From assembly GCA_019188255.1 (NCBI GenBank), contig JAETXT010000015.1:186001-250000 (forward strand): a stretch of DNA of 64,000 bases, written 5' to 3'. The position numbers were made by a program, and so were the translations under genes. The notes under the pieces were generated by a model, which worked only from the letters and a program-made list of their open reading frames with translations, did not search any database and had not been told where the DNA came from. Source of the DNA: Verticillium longisporum (Eukaryota > Ascomycota > Sordariomycetes > Glomerellales > Plectosphaerellaceae). The stretch's first letter is position 1. The number at the start of each line of letters is the position of its first letter. Positions 46,012 through 56,620 of the stretch are shown one piece after another.

Positions 46012-47611
46012 ATGTCCATTGCTAGTCTAATCTTGTCGCCATGGACGGCGCTGGCCGCTTTTGTGTTCTACTACTTGTACCCATATTTCTTCACGTATAG
46101 TCAGTTCCGAGATATTCCAGGTCCGCTCCTGGCACGCCTCTCCAACGTCTGGCTCTTTGCAACCGCGCGACGAGGCAAACGGTTTCTGCTCGTCCACGAG
46201 GCCCACCAAAAATATGGTCCTGTTGTGCGCATCCAACCAAACCACATCAGCATCAACAACGATGAGGCCATCCAAGCCATATACGGCCACGGCAATGGCT
46301 TCCTGAAAGCGTAGGCACTTTGCACCATACACTTGCTTCCTGTGATCCGGCCAGTCAACGAGGAAACTGACATGCTCCAGCGACTTCTATGACGCCTTTG
46401 TCTCCATTCGCCGCGGTCTCTTCAACACGCGCTCCCGCGCCGAACACAGCCGCAAGCGCAAGATTGTCTCGCACACGTTCAGCGCGAAGTCCATTGTCCA
46501 GTTTGAGCCCTACATCCATCACAACCTCGAGCTCTTTGTCCAAAAGTGGGACGAGCTCGCCGCGCGCGCCGCCACGACGAGCCCTGACGGCGCCGTCCAT
46601 GTCGACTGTCTGAATTGGTTCAACTACATCGCCTTCGATGTGATTGGTGACCTCGCCTTCTGCGCCCCCTTTGGCCTGCTCGTGTCAGGCGCCGACGTGG
46701 CCGAGGAGCGCGCGTCGCCCGACAGCCCGCCCGTCTACGCCGCAGCCGTCGAGATCCTCAACCGCCGCGGCGAGGTGTGCGGCACCCTTGGCTGCATGCC
46801 CGACCTCGTGCCCTACGCAAAGTGGCTGCCGGACCCTTCCTTCAACAGAGGCCTGGCCGCCGTCAAGGACCTCGCCGGTATCGCCATTGCCCGGGTGCGC
46901 CGCCGCCTCGATGCTCCGCCACCGCCCGACCGCAAGGACCTCCTCGCGCGCCTCATGGAGGGCCGCGACGACAAGGGCGAGCCCCTCGGCCGCGAAGAGC
47001 TCACGGCCGAGGCCCTGACGCAGCTCATCGCCGGCTCCGACACAACCTCCAACACGTCGTGCGCCTTGCTGTACCACGTCGTCCGCACGCCCGGCGTCGT
47101 CGCCAAGCTCCAGGCCGAGCTCGGTGCTGCCGTCCCCGCCGGCGTGCCGGTGCCCACCTTTGATCAGGTCAAGGAATTGCCGTACCTGCAGGCCGTCATC
47201 AATGAGACGATGCGCTACCACTCCACCTCGGGCATCGGGCTGCCGCGGCTCGTGCCCCTCGACTCGGCCGGCCTCGTGGTACTCGGGCGCTTCTACCCAC
47301 CCGGCACGGGGCTCAGCGTGCCGACGTACAGCGTCCATCATTCGAAGGAGATCTGGGGTCCGGACGCCGACGAATTCAGGCCGGAGCGGTGGCACAATGT
47401 CACGGAGCGCCAGAAGAACGCGTTCATCCCGTTCAGCTACGGGCCTAGAGCCTGCATTGGCAGAAACGTCGCCGACATGGAGCTCAAGCTGATCGTGGCA
47501 GCGTGGGTGAGGAGGTATGATGTCGTTCTGCGACAGGACGTCATGGAGACGCGCGAGGGGTTCCTCAGGAAGCCAGTCGCGCTCGAAATCGGGTTCAAGA
47601 GGAGGCAGTAG
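46012..47611 (+). CDS. Cytochrome P450, CYP53 (benzoate 4-monooxygenase) type
   Basis: CYP53 enzymes para-hydroxylate benzoate, feeding the beta-ketoadipate route and detoxifying the acid. Exons are 46012-46310 and 46381-47611 (70-nt intron), giving 509 residues. A membrane anchor (LSPWTALAAFVFYYLYPYFF) is followed by the FRDIPGPLLARLSN hinge. CYP53-like blocks are YGPVVRIQPNHISI, AIYGHGNGFLKADFYDAFVS and RRGLFNTRSRAEHSRKRK. The I-helix is AGSDTT, the K-helix ETMR, and the heme loop FSYGPRACIGRN with its Cys ligand. Nothing is missing. The exact substrate may differ from benzoate. It lies divergent from a Zn2Cys6 factor and convergent with an FAD monooxygenase. Confidence 0.85.
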
Positions 47612-47920
47612 ACGATGGCAGGTAATGGCGAGGCAATTGAAGCGGATGTTACAGTGTATTTTCTCGCACCTCGAGGATTATGTCATTCCTCCCAGCATGC
47701 AGCATACATGAACCACCCAGACAGATAGTGTATCGTAAGCTGATCATGATGCTCAAGAGCAGTTGATAGGTCCAACCTATCTCGTTTCATGCTGCCGTAG
47801 GACATCTGCCAGCTATCTCCCAAGTCCCCGCATCTTCTCCGGCCCCCCGCTCCTTGCACACTACAATGTCGCAACATCCTCATGACATGATTCCAACTTT
47901 TTGTCGTTCACGGGCACACC
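47612..47920. other. Convergent 3' spacer
   Basis: This is the shared 3' flank of the P450 and the FAD monooxygenase; no gene. Confidence 0.5.
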
Positions 47921-49577
47921 TCAGAGACTCCGCCCAATATCCCTCCCGCTTTCTTGATGCACGCCGGCTCCGTTCCGCAGCGGCGTCTCAGCCTCAATGA
48001 CACGCTTGGGCAGCGCATACCCAATGCCGAAAAAGACGAAGAAGGCCCACTTCCAGCGGAAGGGGTTGAACGCGATGCAAAAGGTAAACCACCAAAGGAG
48101 CTCGGTGTAGGTGAAAAAGTCAAAGGCGGCAATGGGCGAGGCGGACTTGAGCAGCCGCGTAAAGTCAATCCAGAGGCGCATCCATGTTGGGTTGGGCCGC
48201 GTCAGCGGGTCGACGAGGAACATGAGCAGGATGCGGGTGTAGATGCCAATGTGCCAGTTTCCGACGGTGCCAATGGCGTTGACGTACGTGCTGCAGAGGT
48301 CAGCAGCTTGTCACTTTGCGACGCACGGGGCGTGGGACTTACCAGTTGATGGCCGAGATGGAGGGATGGTTCGGAGGGAAGGTCTGTAGGTACCAGTTGG
48401 GCGGGTCGTACGGCTCGTCGAAGCAGTCGTCGGGCAGGAAGGAGAGCGAAGGGCGCTTGAAGCCAGTGGCCATGACGATCACGTCGGCAGGGATGGTCTC
48501 GGTCCTCCCCGGTCCACCCTTGGGCACTCCCTTGGAGCGGCGGTTGACGATGATGCCATCCTTGGTGAAATCTTCAATGTCGCCCCGGATCCAGTCGGCC
48601 TTGCCCTCGCGAATCTTGTCGAGCACATCGCTGTTGACCATGGGCGTGTCCTCGAAGATGCCCTTCTGGGACGGCGCAATGTCTGACAGATCGCGATAGA
48701 AGAGACGGCGCAGAAGCAGCTCCGGGACCCAGGAGAGAACCGTTTCCTGGCCAAACACATTAAAGGCGAGCAGCATGTTGACCACGGGGTTCCTAGGGAT
48801 GATCCACTTGTCGCTCCTCGAGAGGATGTAGGTCTTGTCGGCATCTTCGGCCGCCGCAAACTCGAGAGCCTCGACAGCACTGGCGCCGCCGCCAATGACG
48901 GCAACCTTCTTGCCCTTGGCGCTCTTGCCCGTCAGCTGGCTCGAGCGGTAGACAGGACCCTGGAACTTTTCAATGCCGTCGACCTTGGGCATCTTTGGTT
49001 CGCCACATGTGCCGACGGCGCCGATGATGCCTTCGAACCGACCATTGGAAGTATTGTTGACGATCCAGCGGCCCTTGTCATCCTGGTACACATTGTTGAC
49101 GGGCGTGTTAAACCTGGTGCGCGTATCCAGACCGTAGCGCTCCCAAAGCTGGCGGACCTGGCTGACGATCTGCTGGCGATCCGGATAGCCGCGTTCCCAG
49201 TTCACCGACGGATGGAAGCGGTACATCATGGAGTGAATCTGGAGGCTCGAGGTGTTGTTCACTTTCTGTGGGCAATGTCAGTCACAGGGTCCCCCCCAAA
49301 AAGCAAGTCAAACAAGTCGTACACTCCAGATGCCGCCCAGATTTGACTTGGGACCCGCCTCAAAAATGACAACGTCGAAACCATGGCCAATGCAGTGCGA
49401 GGCCGCAGCGACACCAGTGATGCCCGCGCCAACGACAGCAATCTTGGGACGGAGAAGCTGCCTGCTGGGGTCAGGCGGCGTTGGAGAGAGGAGTTTGTTG
49501 ATGAACCACTGGAGCAGCTGGTAGACGAAAAGAAAGGGATGCAGGAGCGGGTTCTGCAAACCGGACTGAGACGGCAT
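47921..49577 (-). CDS. FAD-dependent monooxygenase (FMO/Baeyer-Villiger-like)
   Basis: Exons are 49577-49323, 49265-48343 and 48290-47921, giving 515 residues. A hydrophobic N-terminus is followed by the FAD fingerprint IAVVGAGITGVAAASHCIG near residue 45, with EAGPKSNLGGIWS downstream. The NADPH fingerprint is VAVIGGGASAVEALEFAA. The segment between them holds FQGPVYRSSQL, which fits the FxGxxxH motif of this class except that Arg replaces the His. ATGFKRPSLSFLP is the usual ATG-type motif. Hydrophobic stretches near the C-terminus (FFTYTELLWWFTFCIAF) suggest membrane association. The start is ATG 49577; the frame upstream begins with TTG. It is convergent with the CYP53 gene, so it may act on related aromatics, but this is inferred from position only. 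Confidence 0.82.
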
Positions 49578-50155
49578 GATAAAAGTCAATAGTGCCTGCA
49601 AGCTAGGCGGCGGAGAGAGAGAAAAAGCTACTCAGGAGGAGGAGGGAAGACGAATGTTTAAAGCACGCGAGGGGAAGAAAGAGACTCTGGAATGAATCAA
49701 GCCACTGCATTGACATGTGAAGGCGGAATGAGGTCGGCGGAGACTTCTGCTGCTTGGCTTCTGGTTCTTCGTCCGAGTTGAAAATGGGGCAGCCGCGTAG
49801 CGTTGACGTCACGATGAAATAGGAGGAAAGCTGCATGGGTCTTGATTTGACTTGCTCTGGCGACCAAGCCGGCGTTCGATTGACGTTGACATTGCAGTAG
49901 CTGATTCTTGAACGGTACGACAAGTCGTAAGGTTTGGGGGAGCTCTCGACAGTTCAATGGGTGGTGGAGCGCGTCAGCGCGTCGTCCTGTGTCTTGGATC
50001 GTGTTGGAATGCCATCAGCCACGACACGTCCCCATTGTGAGCGCTTCTTTTTGTCCCCTCTCCCTGCTGAACCAGCACATGAGGAGCAAGACAATTCGTG
50101 TCTGGTTCCCAGCTCTTGCACCCTGCTGCCAACTTCATTTCGCCCCGAAATCCGC
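49578..50155. other. Intergenic spacer
   Basis: This holds the FAD-monooxygenase promoter and LCP5 3' flank. No gene was recognised. Confidence 0.5.
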
Positions 50156-51286
50156 CTATCTGCGCCCGCCCCGGTCGCGACGCCCTGCCTCCAGTACCTT
50201 GAGCCTCTTCTGGAATCGCTCGCCCATCTCCGGGCCCGCTCCGCTTCCTCTCGGCCCGTCCGTCGTGTCGTGAGTTCTCTTGCGGCTCTTGTCGAGCAAT
50301 GCCTTGGCACCCTTGGCGCCCTCCTTCTTTGCCGTGAGCCTGTTGATCCTGTCGACACCATCGCCGAGATCCCGCCACTCTTCGCCGCCAAACTGCATGC
50401 GACCGCTGCGGCCTGCCGCCGCCGCCTCCTTGGCCTTTTGCTTCTTGCTCTGCGTCGGCAGACGGACAAAGTTGGACTCCTCGTACTCCCGGCGCTCGTC
50501 CTCGACCTTGCGGTCTGCCGCCGCCTTGACCTTGCGACCGCCCGCCACCACGTTGGTACCGATGCTGGGCTCGGCCAGCGGTGCCCACGACAGTTCCGTC
50601 CCGATGTACTCGTCCATTGTGGCCGACTTTTGCGGCCTCTTGGTCGTCTTCTCCTTGCGCTCCGATGGCATCACCGTCGGCGCGACGCGGGGCGGCCTGT
50701 AGATGCCGTCCTTCTGCGCCGCAGCCACGGCCGTTGAGGCAGAGGCCGGCTTGACAAAGGCGCCAGGTCGAGCCTGGAATTGCGCAGCATCAATGTCGGC
50801 CTTGTCCTCCTCGTCGCTCTCGTCGTCTTCATCGTCCTCATCCTCGTCGCTCTGAGACCCAGACTCATCCGAGTCGTCCGTCTTCTTCGTCTTTGATGAT
50901 GCCTTGCTCGTGATGGCCGCACGCTCGGCATCGTCGGCGGCGCGTAGGATCTTATCGATCTGGTAGCGAAGCTTCTCCTCGAGGGGGCGCACACCCTTTT
51001 CGAGGAAGAGGCGCAGCTCAACTAGCTTCCTGACAATCGGCTCCGTGGCGTTGTCGGCGCTGTCGTCGTCGTTCTTTGCGGGGTTTTTCGCATTGCGAAG
51101 CTTGAGGAGGATCAGGAAGACGAGATTCTGAAGGTAGGACAGCAGAAGCTCGTTCTTGACGTCGAGAAGTGAGATGCCATTGTCCGACTGCTCGATACCG
51201 GCCACCTTGGGCGCCGTGTCGAGGGCGGAGACGAGCGATTGCGTGAGGGATTCCAGCAGCGCCGGAAGAGAACTTGGTGCGGCCAT
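50156..51286 (-). CDS. LCP5: U3 snoRNP-associated protein Lcp5 / neuroguidin (Sas10/C1D family)
   Basis: This is a nucleolar factor for 18S rRNA processing. It is a single exon of 376 residues. The N-terminal Sas10/C1D helical domain (about 1-115) contains GISLLDVKNELLLSYLQNLV and VELRLFLEKGVRPLEEKLRY. An acidic Ser/Asp/Glu stretch lies at about 135-165. The conserved block DGIYRPPRVAPTVMP (about 195-209) is diagnostic of Lcp5 and neuroguidin. The Lys/Arg-rich C-terminus (ERFQKRLKVLEAGRRDRGGR) is typical. The frame extends 40 codons upstream to an ATG at 51406, but ATG 51286 (MAAPSSLPALLESL) matches the family start. Confidence 0.88.
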   Translation of the reverse strand: MAAPSSLPALLESLTQSLVSALDTAPKVAGIEQSDNGISLLDVKNELLLSYLQNLVFLILLKLRNAKNPAKNDDDSADNATEPIVRKLVELRLFLEKGVRPLEEKLRYQIDKILRAADDAERAAITSKASSKTKKTDDSDESGSQSDEDEDDEDDESDEEDKADIDAAQFQARPGAFVKPASASTAVAAAQKDGIYRPPRVAPTVMPSERKEKTTKRPQKSATMDEYIGTELSWAPLAEPSIGTNVVAGGRKVKAAADRKVEDERREYEESNFVRLPTQSKKQKAKEAAAAGRSGRMQFGGEEWRDLGDGVDRINRLTAKKEGAKGAKALLDKSRKRTHDTTDGPRGSGAGPEMGERFQKRLKVLEAGRRDRGGRR

Positions 51287-51758
51287 GGTATCGTGTGTTT
51301 GGGCTGATATGCGGCCCTCTGCCGGTGTTGTCTGTCGGCGGTCAAGGGAAGGCTGTGAAGCTGGCTCTCGACTGTGATTTTTTTTCTTGGGCAGGAAAGA
51401 ATCCATACGCTATCGATAAGAGCGGATCGACGAACCCACATGAGACAGGGATGCCAGGCACTAACACGCCTAGTTCGACAGTTACTGCATCCCTGACTAG
51501 CGCCGAAGATGACCCGATGCCACAGACCACCGTTGGCTGGTGCCTTGCCTCAGCCTGACCTTGTGAACCAGCGTGAACCAAGGGGCGGCTGACTAAGGCA
51601 ACATTCTTGGGACGGACAGCTGTTCGAGGGAGCTTGCGCAACACGTATGAGCATCGGCAACTTACCTTGATACAACCTATGCAAAGAGACGACAAAGACG
51701 ACGTCGGAATCCGCCATTCGACAGTCATTTACGCCACGCCCTCGAGCTTACGACACGG
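51287..51758. other. Intergenic spacer
   Basis: This is the LCP5 promoter region; no gene was recognised. Confidence 0.5.
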
Positions 51759-51935
51759 CTAGACCTGCTTCTTGCGCAGCTTGAGCTCCTCGCGCCTCAT
51801 TAGGCGTGTCCGGTGGATCTCTGGCTGTAAGCCATCCTGAGGTGCTGTCAAGAAGGTAAGCGACGAATCCTCCAGCTCGTAATTCCGAGATGCGCCAATT
51901 CTGATCTCCACCATTCCTCCTTTGCGCTCCGTCAT
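51759..51935 (-). CDS. Possible small gene, 58 residues
   Basis: An uninterrupted frame runs from ATG 51935 to TAG 51759. The product has balanced composition: an N-terminal MTERKGGMVEIRIGASRNYE, a middle ending TFLTAPQDGLQPE, and a basic helical end (RTRLMRREELKLRKKQV). The ATG lies 67 bases from the ATG of the divergent nonaspanin gene, so both could share a promoter. I do not recognise the sequence. It is too short for open length alone to be convincing, and it might instead be one exon of a larger gene. Confidence 0.4.
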   Translation of the reverse strand: MTERKGGMVEIRIGASRNYELEDSSLTFLTAPQDGLQPEIHRTRLMRREELKLRKKQV

Positions 51936-52002
51936 GTCACGATGGTCGGATGAGTTTGCAAGCTGACGATGCCCTCCTAGCTACTCTCCAACGCGACTCA
52001 TC

Positions 52003-53987
52003 ATGATGCACCCGACACTGGGCGCGCCCCTCGCGGCCGCCCTCCTCGCCCTCCCCCAGCTGGCTTCTGCCTTCTACCTCCCTGGTGTTGCGCCAACGTC
52101 CTACGAGAAGGGCGAGAAGGTCCCGCTCAACGTAAACAGCATCAAGCCCGTCGCCGCCATTTCCGATTCGAGGTTACACTCGGTCGTCTCGTACGAGTAC
52201 TACCACCCTGCCTTCAAGTTCTGCCAGCCCGAAGAGGGGCCCCAATCCGTTTCCGAGAGCCTAGGCAGCATCCTCTTTGGGGATCGTATAATGACGTCTC
52301 CTTTCGAGCTGCTGATGCTCAAGGACGAAACGTGCAAGCCTCTCTGCATCAAGAAGTACCCGCCGCCCGCTGTCGGCTTTATGAAGCGCCGCATCGAGCA
52401 GGGCTACAGCCTCAACTGGCTCGTGGACGGTCTCCCTGCGGGCCAGCAGATCCAGGACGACTTTACCAACACAACCTTTTATAACCCGGGGTTTCTCATG
52501 GGCGGCGTTGATGAAGACGGCAATATCGTCTTCAACAACCACTACGACATCAACATTGAGTACCACCCCGTCAGCGGAAGCACCAACCAGTACCGCGTCG
52601 TCGGCGTCATCGTTGAGCCCAGCTCGCGCGCCTACCCCAACTTGATCGACTGCAACAACCCGATGGACCCCATCGTCTTCGAAGAAGATGGCAGCGAGAA
52701 GGAGGTCAAATTCTCTTACAGCGTCTACTGGACCAAATCTGAAACCGCCTGGGCAACGCGCTGGGACAAGTATCTTCACGTCTTTGATCCCAAGATTCAC
52801 TGGTTCTGGCTGATCGACACTGCCATCATTGTCGTCATCCTCATCGGCACCGTGGCCTCGATTCTGGTGCGCGCCCTGAAGAAGGACATTGCGCGCTACA
52901 CCCGCCTCGACCACATCAATCTCGATGACCTCTCGGGTACCGGCATCGACGAAGACGATGGCGTACAGGAGGACTCTGGCTGGAAGCTGGTGCACGGCGA
53001 CGTGTTCCGCACCCCCAAGTACCCCCTGCTGCTTTCCGTGCTGCTCGGCACCGGTGCCCAGCTGTTCGTCATGACAGGCTTCACCATCTGCTTCGCCCTG
53101 CTCGGCTTCCTCTCTCCCTCCAACCGTGGCTCTCTCGGCACCATGATCCTGCTGCTGTATACCGTCCTCGGCTTTGTCGGCGGCTACGTCTCGTCGAGGA
53201 CCTACAAGGCCATGCAGGGCGAGAAGTGGAAGGTCAACATTGCCATGACGCCGCTCCTCGTGCCCAGCATTGTCTTCGCCTCCTTCTTCCTGCTTGACCT
53301 CTTCCTGTGGGCCAAGCAGTCCTCGGGCGCTGTTCCCCTGACCACCATGCTCATCATCATTCTCATTTGGTTCCTCATCTCGATCCCGCTGTCCGTCGCC
53401 GGCTCGTGGCTCGGCTTCCGCGCCAACGCCATCGAGCCGCCCGTCCGCACCAACCAGATCCCCCGCCAGGTGCCCCCTGTCACGACATACCTCAAGCCCG
53501 TCCCTAGCATGCTGATCGTCGGTTTGCTGCCATTTGGTGCCATCTTCGTTGAGCTATACTTTATTATGAGCTCAGTGTGGTTCAGCAGGATCTACTACAT
53601 GTTCGGCTTCCTCTTCCTTTCGTATGGCTTGATGGTGGTCACCTGTGCGGCCGTCACGATCTTGATGGTTTACTTTTTGCTCTGCGCCGAAAACTACCAC
53701 TGGCAGTGGCGCTCCTTCCTCGCTGCCGGAACCTGTGGTGGCTACATTTTCGCCAACTCGCTGCTCTACCTTGTCACCAAGCTCAAGCTGGGCAGCTTGG
53801 CTGGCGGCGTTCTCTACATTGGCTACAGCGCGCTCATTTCCTTCCTATTCTTCATCCTCACTGGTGAGTCTCGTTGCTGTCTGTACACGACGATCGTTTG
53901 ATGCTAACATATTATCCAGGATCAATTGGCTACTTTGCGAGCTGGTGGTTCGTGCGCAGGATCTACGCCTCCATCAAGATTGATTAA
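52003..53987 (+). CDS. EMP70 / nonaspanin (TM9SF) membrane protein
   Basis: This is a nine-helix protein of endosomes and Golgi involved in membrane-protein sorting. Exons are 52003-53863 and 53920-53987, giving 642 residues. A signal peptide (LAAALLALPQLASAFYLPGV) is followed by a large luminal domain (about 24-270) with conserved Cys residues (ETCKPLC). The first helix is HWFWLIDTAIIVVILIGTV, then a cytosolic loop starting RYTRLDHINLDD, then the eight-helix region. The short second exon adds SIGYFASWWFVRRIYASIKI, a typical C-terminus whose lysine near the end resembles the Golgi-retention KXD/E signal (KID). Yeast TMN1, TMN2 and TMN3 are the relatives; I do not assign which. Confidence 0.93.
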
Positions 53988-54365
53988 AAGGAGATATGGC
54001 AAGGGGTAGTGTTCTCGGATGGGGCAAAAATAGCAATGGGAATCTCAGCAAGCAGCTGGGTATGTGTGTACGATTAACTTCTGTATGACGGCGCTCTTGG
54101 TCGGCGTCGGGCGCGCACAGGGGAATGCTACGTTGGCTGCAGTTCGCGTCGGGCGGGGGACGACATGGGCGTGGCACGGAGTTTTCTTTCTTCTTTGTCT
54201 GATTCAAACGACGTCATTGAAGAAGCGTGACTGCCTTGAAACCATTTCATGACTGATTTTAGACGTTCAAGAGGAATCAATAGATCATAGCCATGTTGGT
54301 AGCTCCCTGCACGTACGATTGGATGATCTATTTCCTATTTACACACTCGAGGGTGAGGTCTACGT
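53988..54365. other. Convergent 3' spacer
   Basis: This is the shared 3' flank of the nonaspanin and MED4 genes; no gene. Confidence 0.5.
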
Positions 54366-55481
54366 CTAGTCGTCATCGTCGTCGTCCATGTCCATGCTAG
54401 TAAACTGGAACTGCGCGTTCTTGCCCGCGGCGGGCGCCGGCGACGTCGCCGACGGCTCGGGCTTCTGCGCGGCCTCGGCGGCGCGGCGCTGGTTGGCCTC
54501 CCACTCCTCTCTCTTGCGGCGCGTCTCCTCGGCCTTGCGGCGTTCCAGCTCGGCCTTGGCCGCCTTGTCCTCTTCCTCGCGGCGCTTGGCCTCGGCGGCG
54601 ACGGCGACAGGGTCGTAGCCGCGCGGGTCGATGCCGCGCTCCGAGAGGTCCTGGCACGCGGCGAGGGCGCCGCCGCCAATCTGATACTCGTTCGGCCACG
54701 GCAGGAAGATGGTGCCGTGGTTGGCGTCGAGGTGGTCGCGGAGGCCCGAGGGCAGGGCTGTCGTTATGCCCAGCGGCGCGCCGGACGGGTTGTCGCCTGG
54801 TGCTGCGCCTGGCTGCTCGGGCGGCTGGGACGTGGCGCCGTTGGGGCCCGATGATGGATCGGGGAGCTGCTGCGCGGTCGGCGTCGGGGCGGCGGGCGTC
54901 TGGGCTCCTGGCGTGGGCGCACCCGGCGTCGGGGCACCTGAGGGCGTCGGCGCGGCGCTCGTAACGGCGCTTTGGACGCCGTTGATGACGGCGCCTGCTG
55001 GGGGGTCCTCTGACGCGGCCGGTTCGAATGTGACGCCGTTGGTCACGCCTGCCGGGGGCAGGGTCGTCTTGCTGATGCGGCGGGCATAGTTGAGGAGCTC
55101 CTCGTACTTGATGGGGTAGTGGTCCTCGTCTCCGGGGACGGTAATGTGGGTGGGGTGATGTCTCTCCGGGTGGACGCGAGGGTGGACAGAGTTTCACGAA
55201 TCTGGGCGTCGAGAGCCGAGGATGTGGTTCGGAGCTCTTGCAGGCGAAGATGGTTGTTCTGATGCTGCTGAACTGCATGGAACGGTCAGCAGCTGCTGAT
55301 GGCTCGCGGTGGGTTCACCGTGCCTCGACGTACCTAGCTCGAGCCCTCGTGAAAGCTCCTTGTCTGCCTCTTGCAGGTCGAGCGCCTGCTTCGCATACGG
55401 ATGATACTTGGAGACGGACTCAACAAGGCTGGCGAGCGCCTTTTCAACGCGCTCGAAGCGGGCGTCAATGAATTCGTCCAT
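54366..55481 (-). CDS. MED4: Mediator complex subunit 4 (one-base frameshift)
   Basis: MED4 is a subunit of the Mediator middle module that bridges activators and RNA polymerase II. Exons are 55481-55334 and 55272-54366. The start MDEFIDARFERVEKALASLV leads to DLQEADKELSRGLEL, and the splice joins QQHQNNHLRLQELR. The frame breaks within the C/G runs at 55148-55155: TRRDITP continues as HITVPGDEDHYPIKYEELL only with one added base. The result is 351 residues. Downstream are the MED4 core YARRISKTTLPP, a Pro/Thr/Ala-rich linker, IFLPWPNEYQIGGGALA, a charged coiled coil and an Asp-rich C-terminus. The in-frame sequence upstream of 55481 lacks an ATG. Confidence 0.85.
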
Positions 55482-56620
55482 GACGGGAATGGCTCGTCTT
55501 GCATCAGGCAGAGGCCCAGACGTTTCTAGTGCGGGAGGTCGCAGCTTTATTGTCGGATTTGAGGATGCAAGCAAACAGGTTAGCGCCGGGTAGATTCAGT
55601 AGACAGGTATCTAGCATGCATACCTTAGCATGCTTATACAGCTAGCGGGGACTCAGCATTTTGCACTAAGTGCATGTCTACCCTCTCCTCAACTGCTACC
55701 CGCCTACTTGTTTAATTCGAGCCTCATTGCCTCTATTAGTCCAGACCCCCAAAGCCTTTGGTCTTGGATAAGGTACCTAAGGTATCATTGCCTGACCAGA
55801 TCTGGCTGGACTGATCTTGCCGTGGGTCGCTCCCACCATGACTTGACATGGCCAACGTTGCAGGTGGCACCGGTGATGAAGACGAACTGCAGGTTCCAAT
55901 GACTGTGCTTGCCGCTGAAAGATTCATTGACAACGCAGGCGTTATGGAAGTTCGTTTCTTCTGAGCCATTGCCACGCTTGAACCCACTTCGGGGAGTATC
56001 CTGGTTCTACTCCCTGCAACAGGTATATGCCTTCCCTCACACTAGACAGCTCTCCGATGGAAGACGCTGAGAGGCCGAGTCTGTGTGCAGATTGGCAATG
56101 AATGAAGCAGATCGAGGAGCTCAGCTCTGCATGGAGTGATGATGTACACTTTCTAGCTCACGCCCACTAGTTTACGATGTGTGCTTCATATTTCCAAATG
56201 TGAAAACCGTCTCCAACAGCAACAAGGCTCTTGTGCCCTGCATCCATGGCAACATGAAAGCCGGCCAGAATTCATAAGCGAAAACACCTCGAGTGCTTCA
56301 GAACTACTCGATAGGCCTCCTCACAGCCATCTCGGGCAAGTTGGACAACCAGGCAAAGCTTCCCCAGCGTTGGCTGAGCTAGCACCATCATGCTTGAGAC
56401 GAGGCTGATGGACAGATGGAAGCGCACAGACCACAACATAAATGGACCTCTTATGATTGGCTTAAAATCCGCAAACCCCTGTCACTATCCGGAGGCCGGC
56501 TTTTCCCGCCCAGAATCTTGCGCAGCGAAGACGCACTCACGAACGACCTCATTCCTACCAACTGCCCCCTCGCAACCGCAATTGAACCGTCGATTCGCGC
56601 CTACGAGCACCCACATCACA
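55482..56620. other. Divergent promoter region of MED4 and QCR10
   Basis: This is 1.1 kb without a recognisable gene; only short frames are present. Confidence 0.5.
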
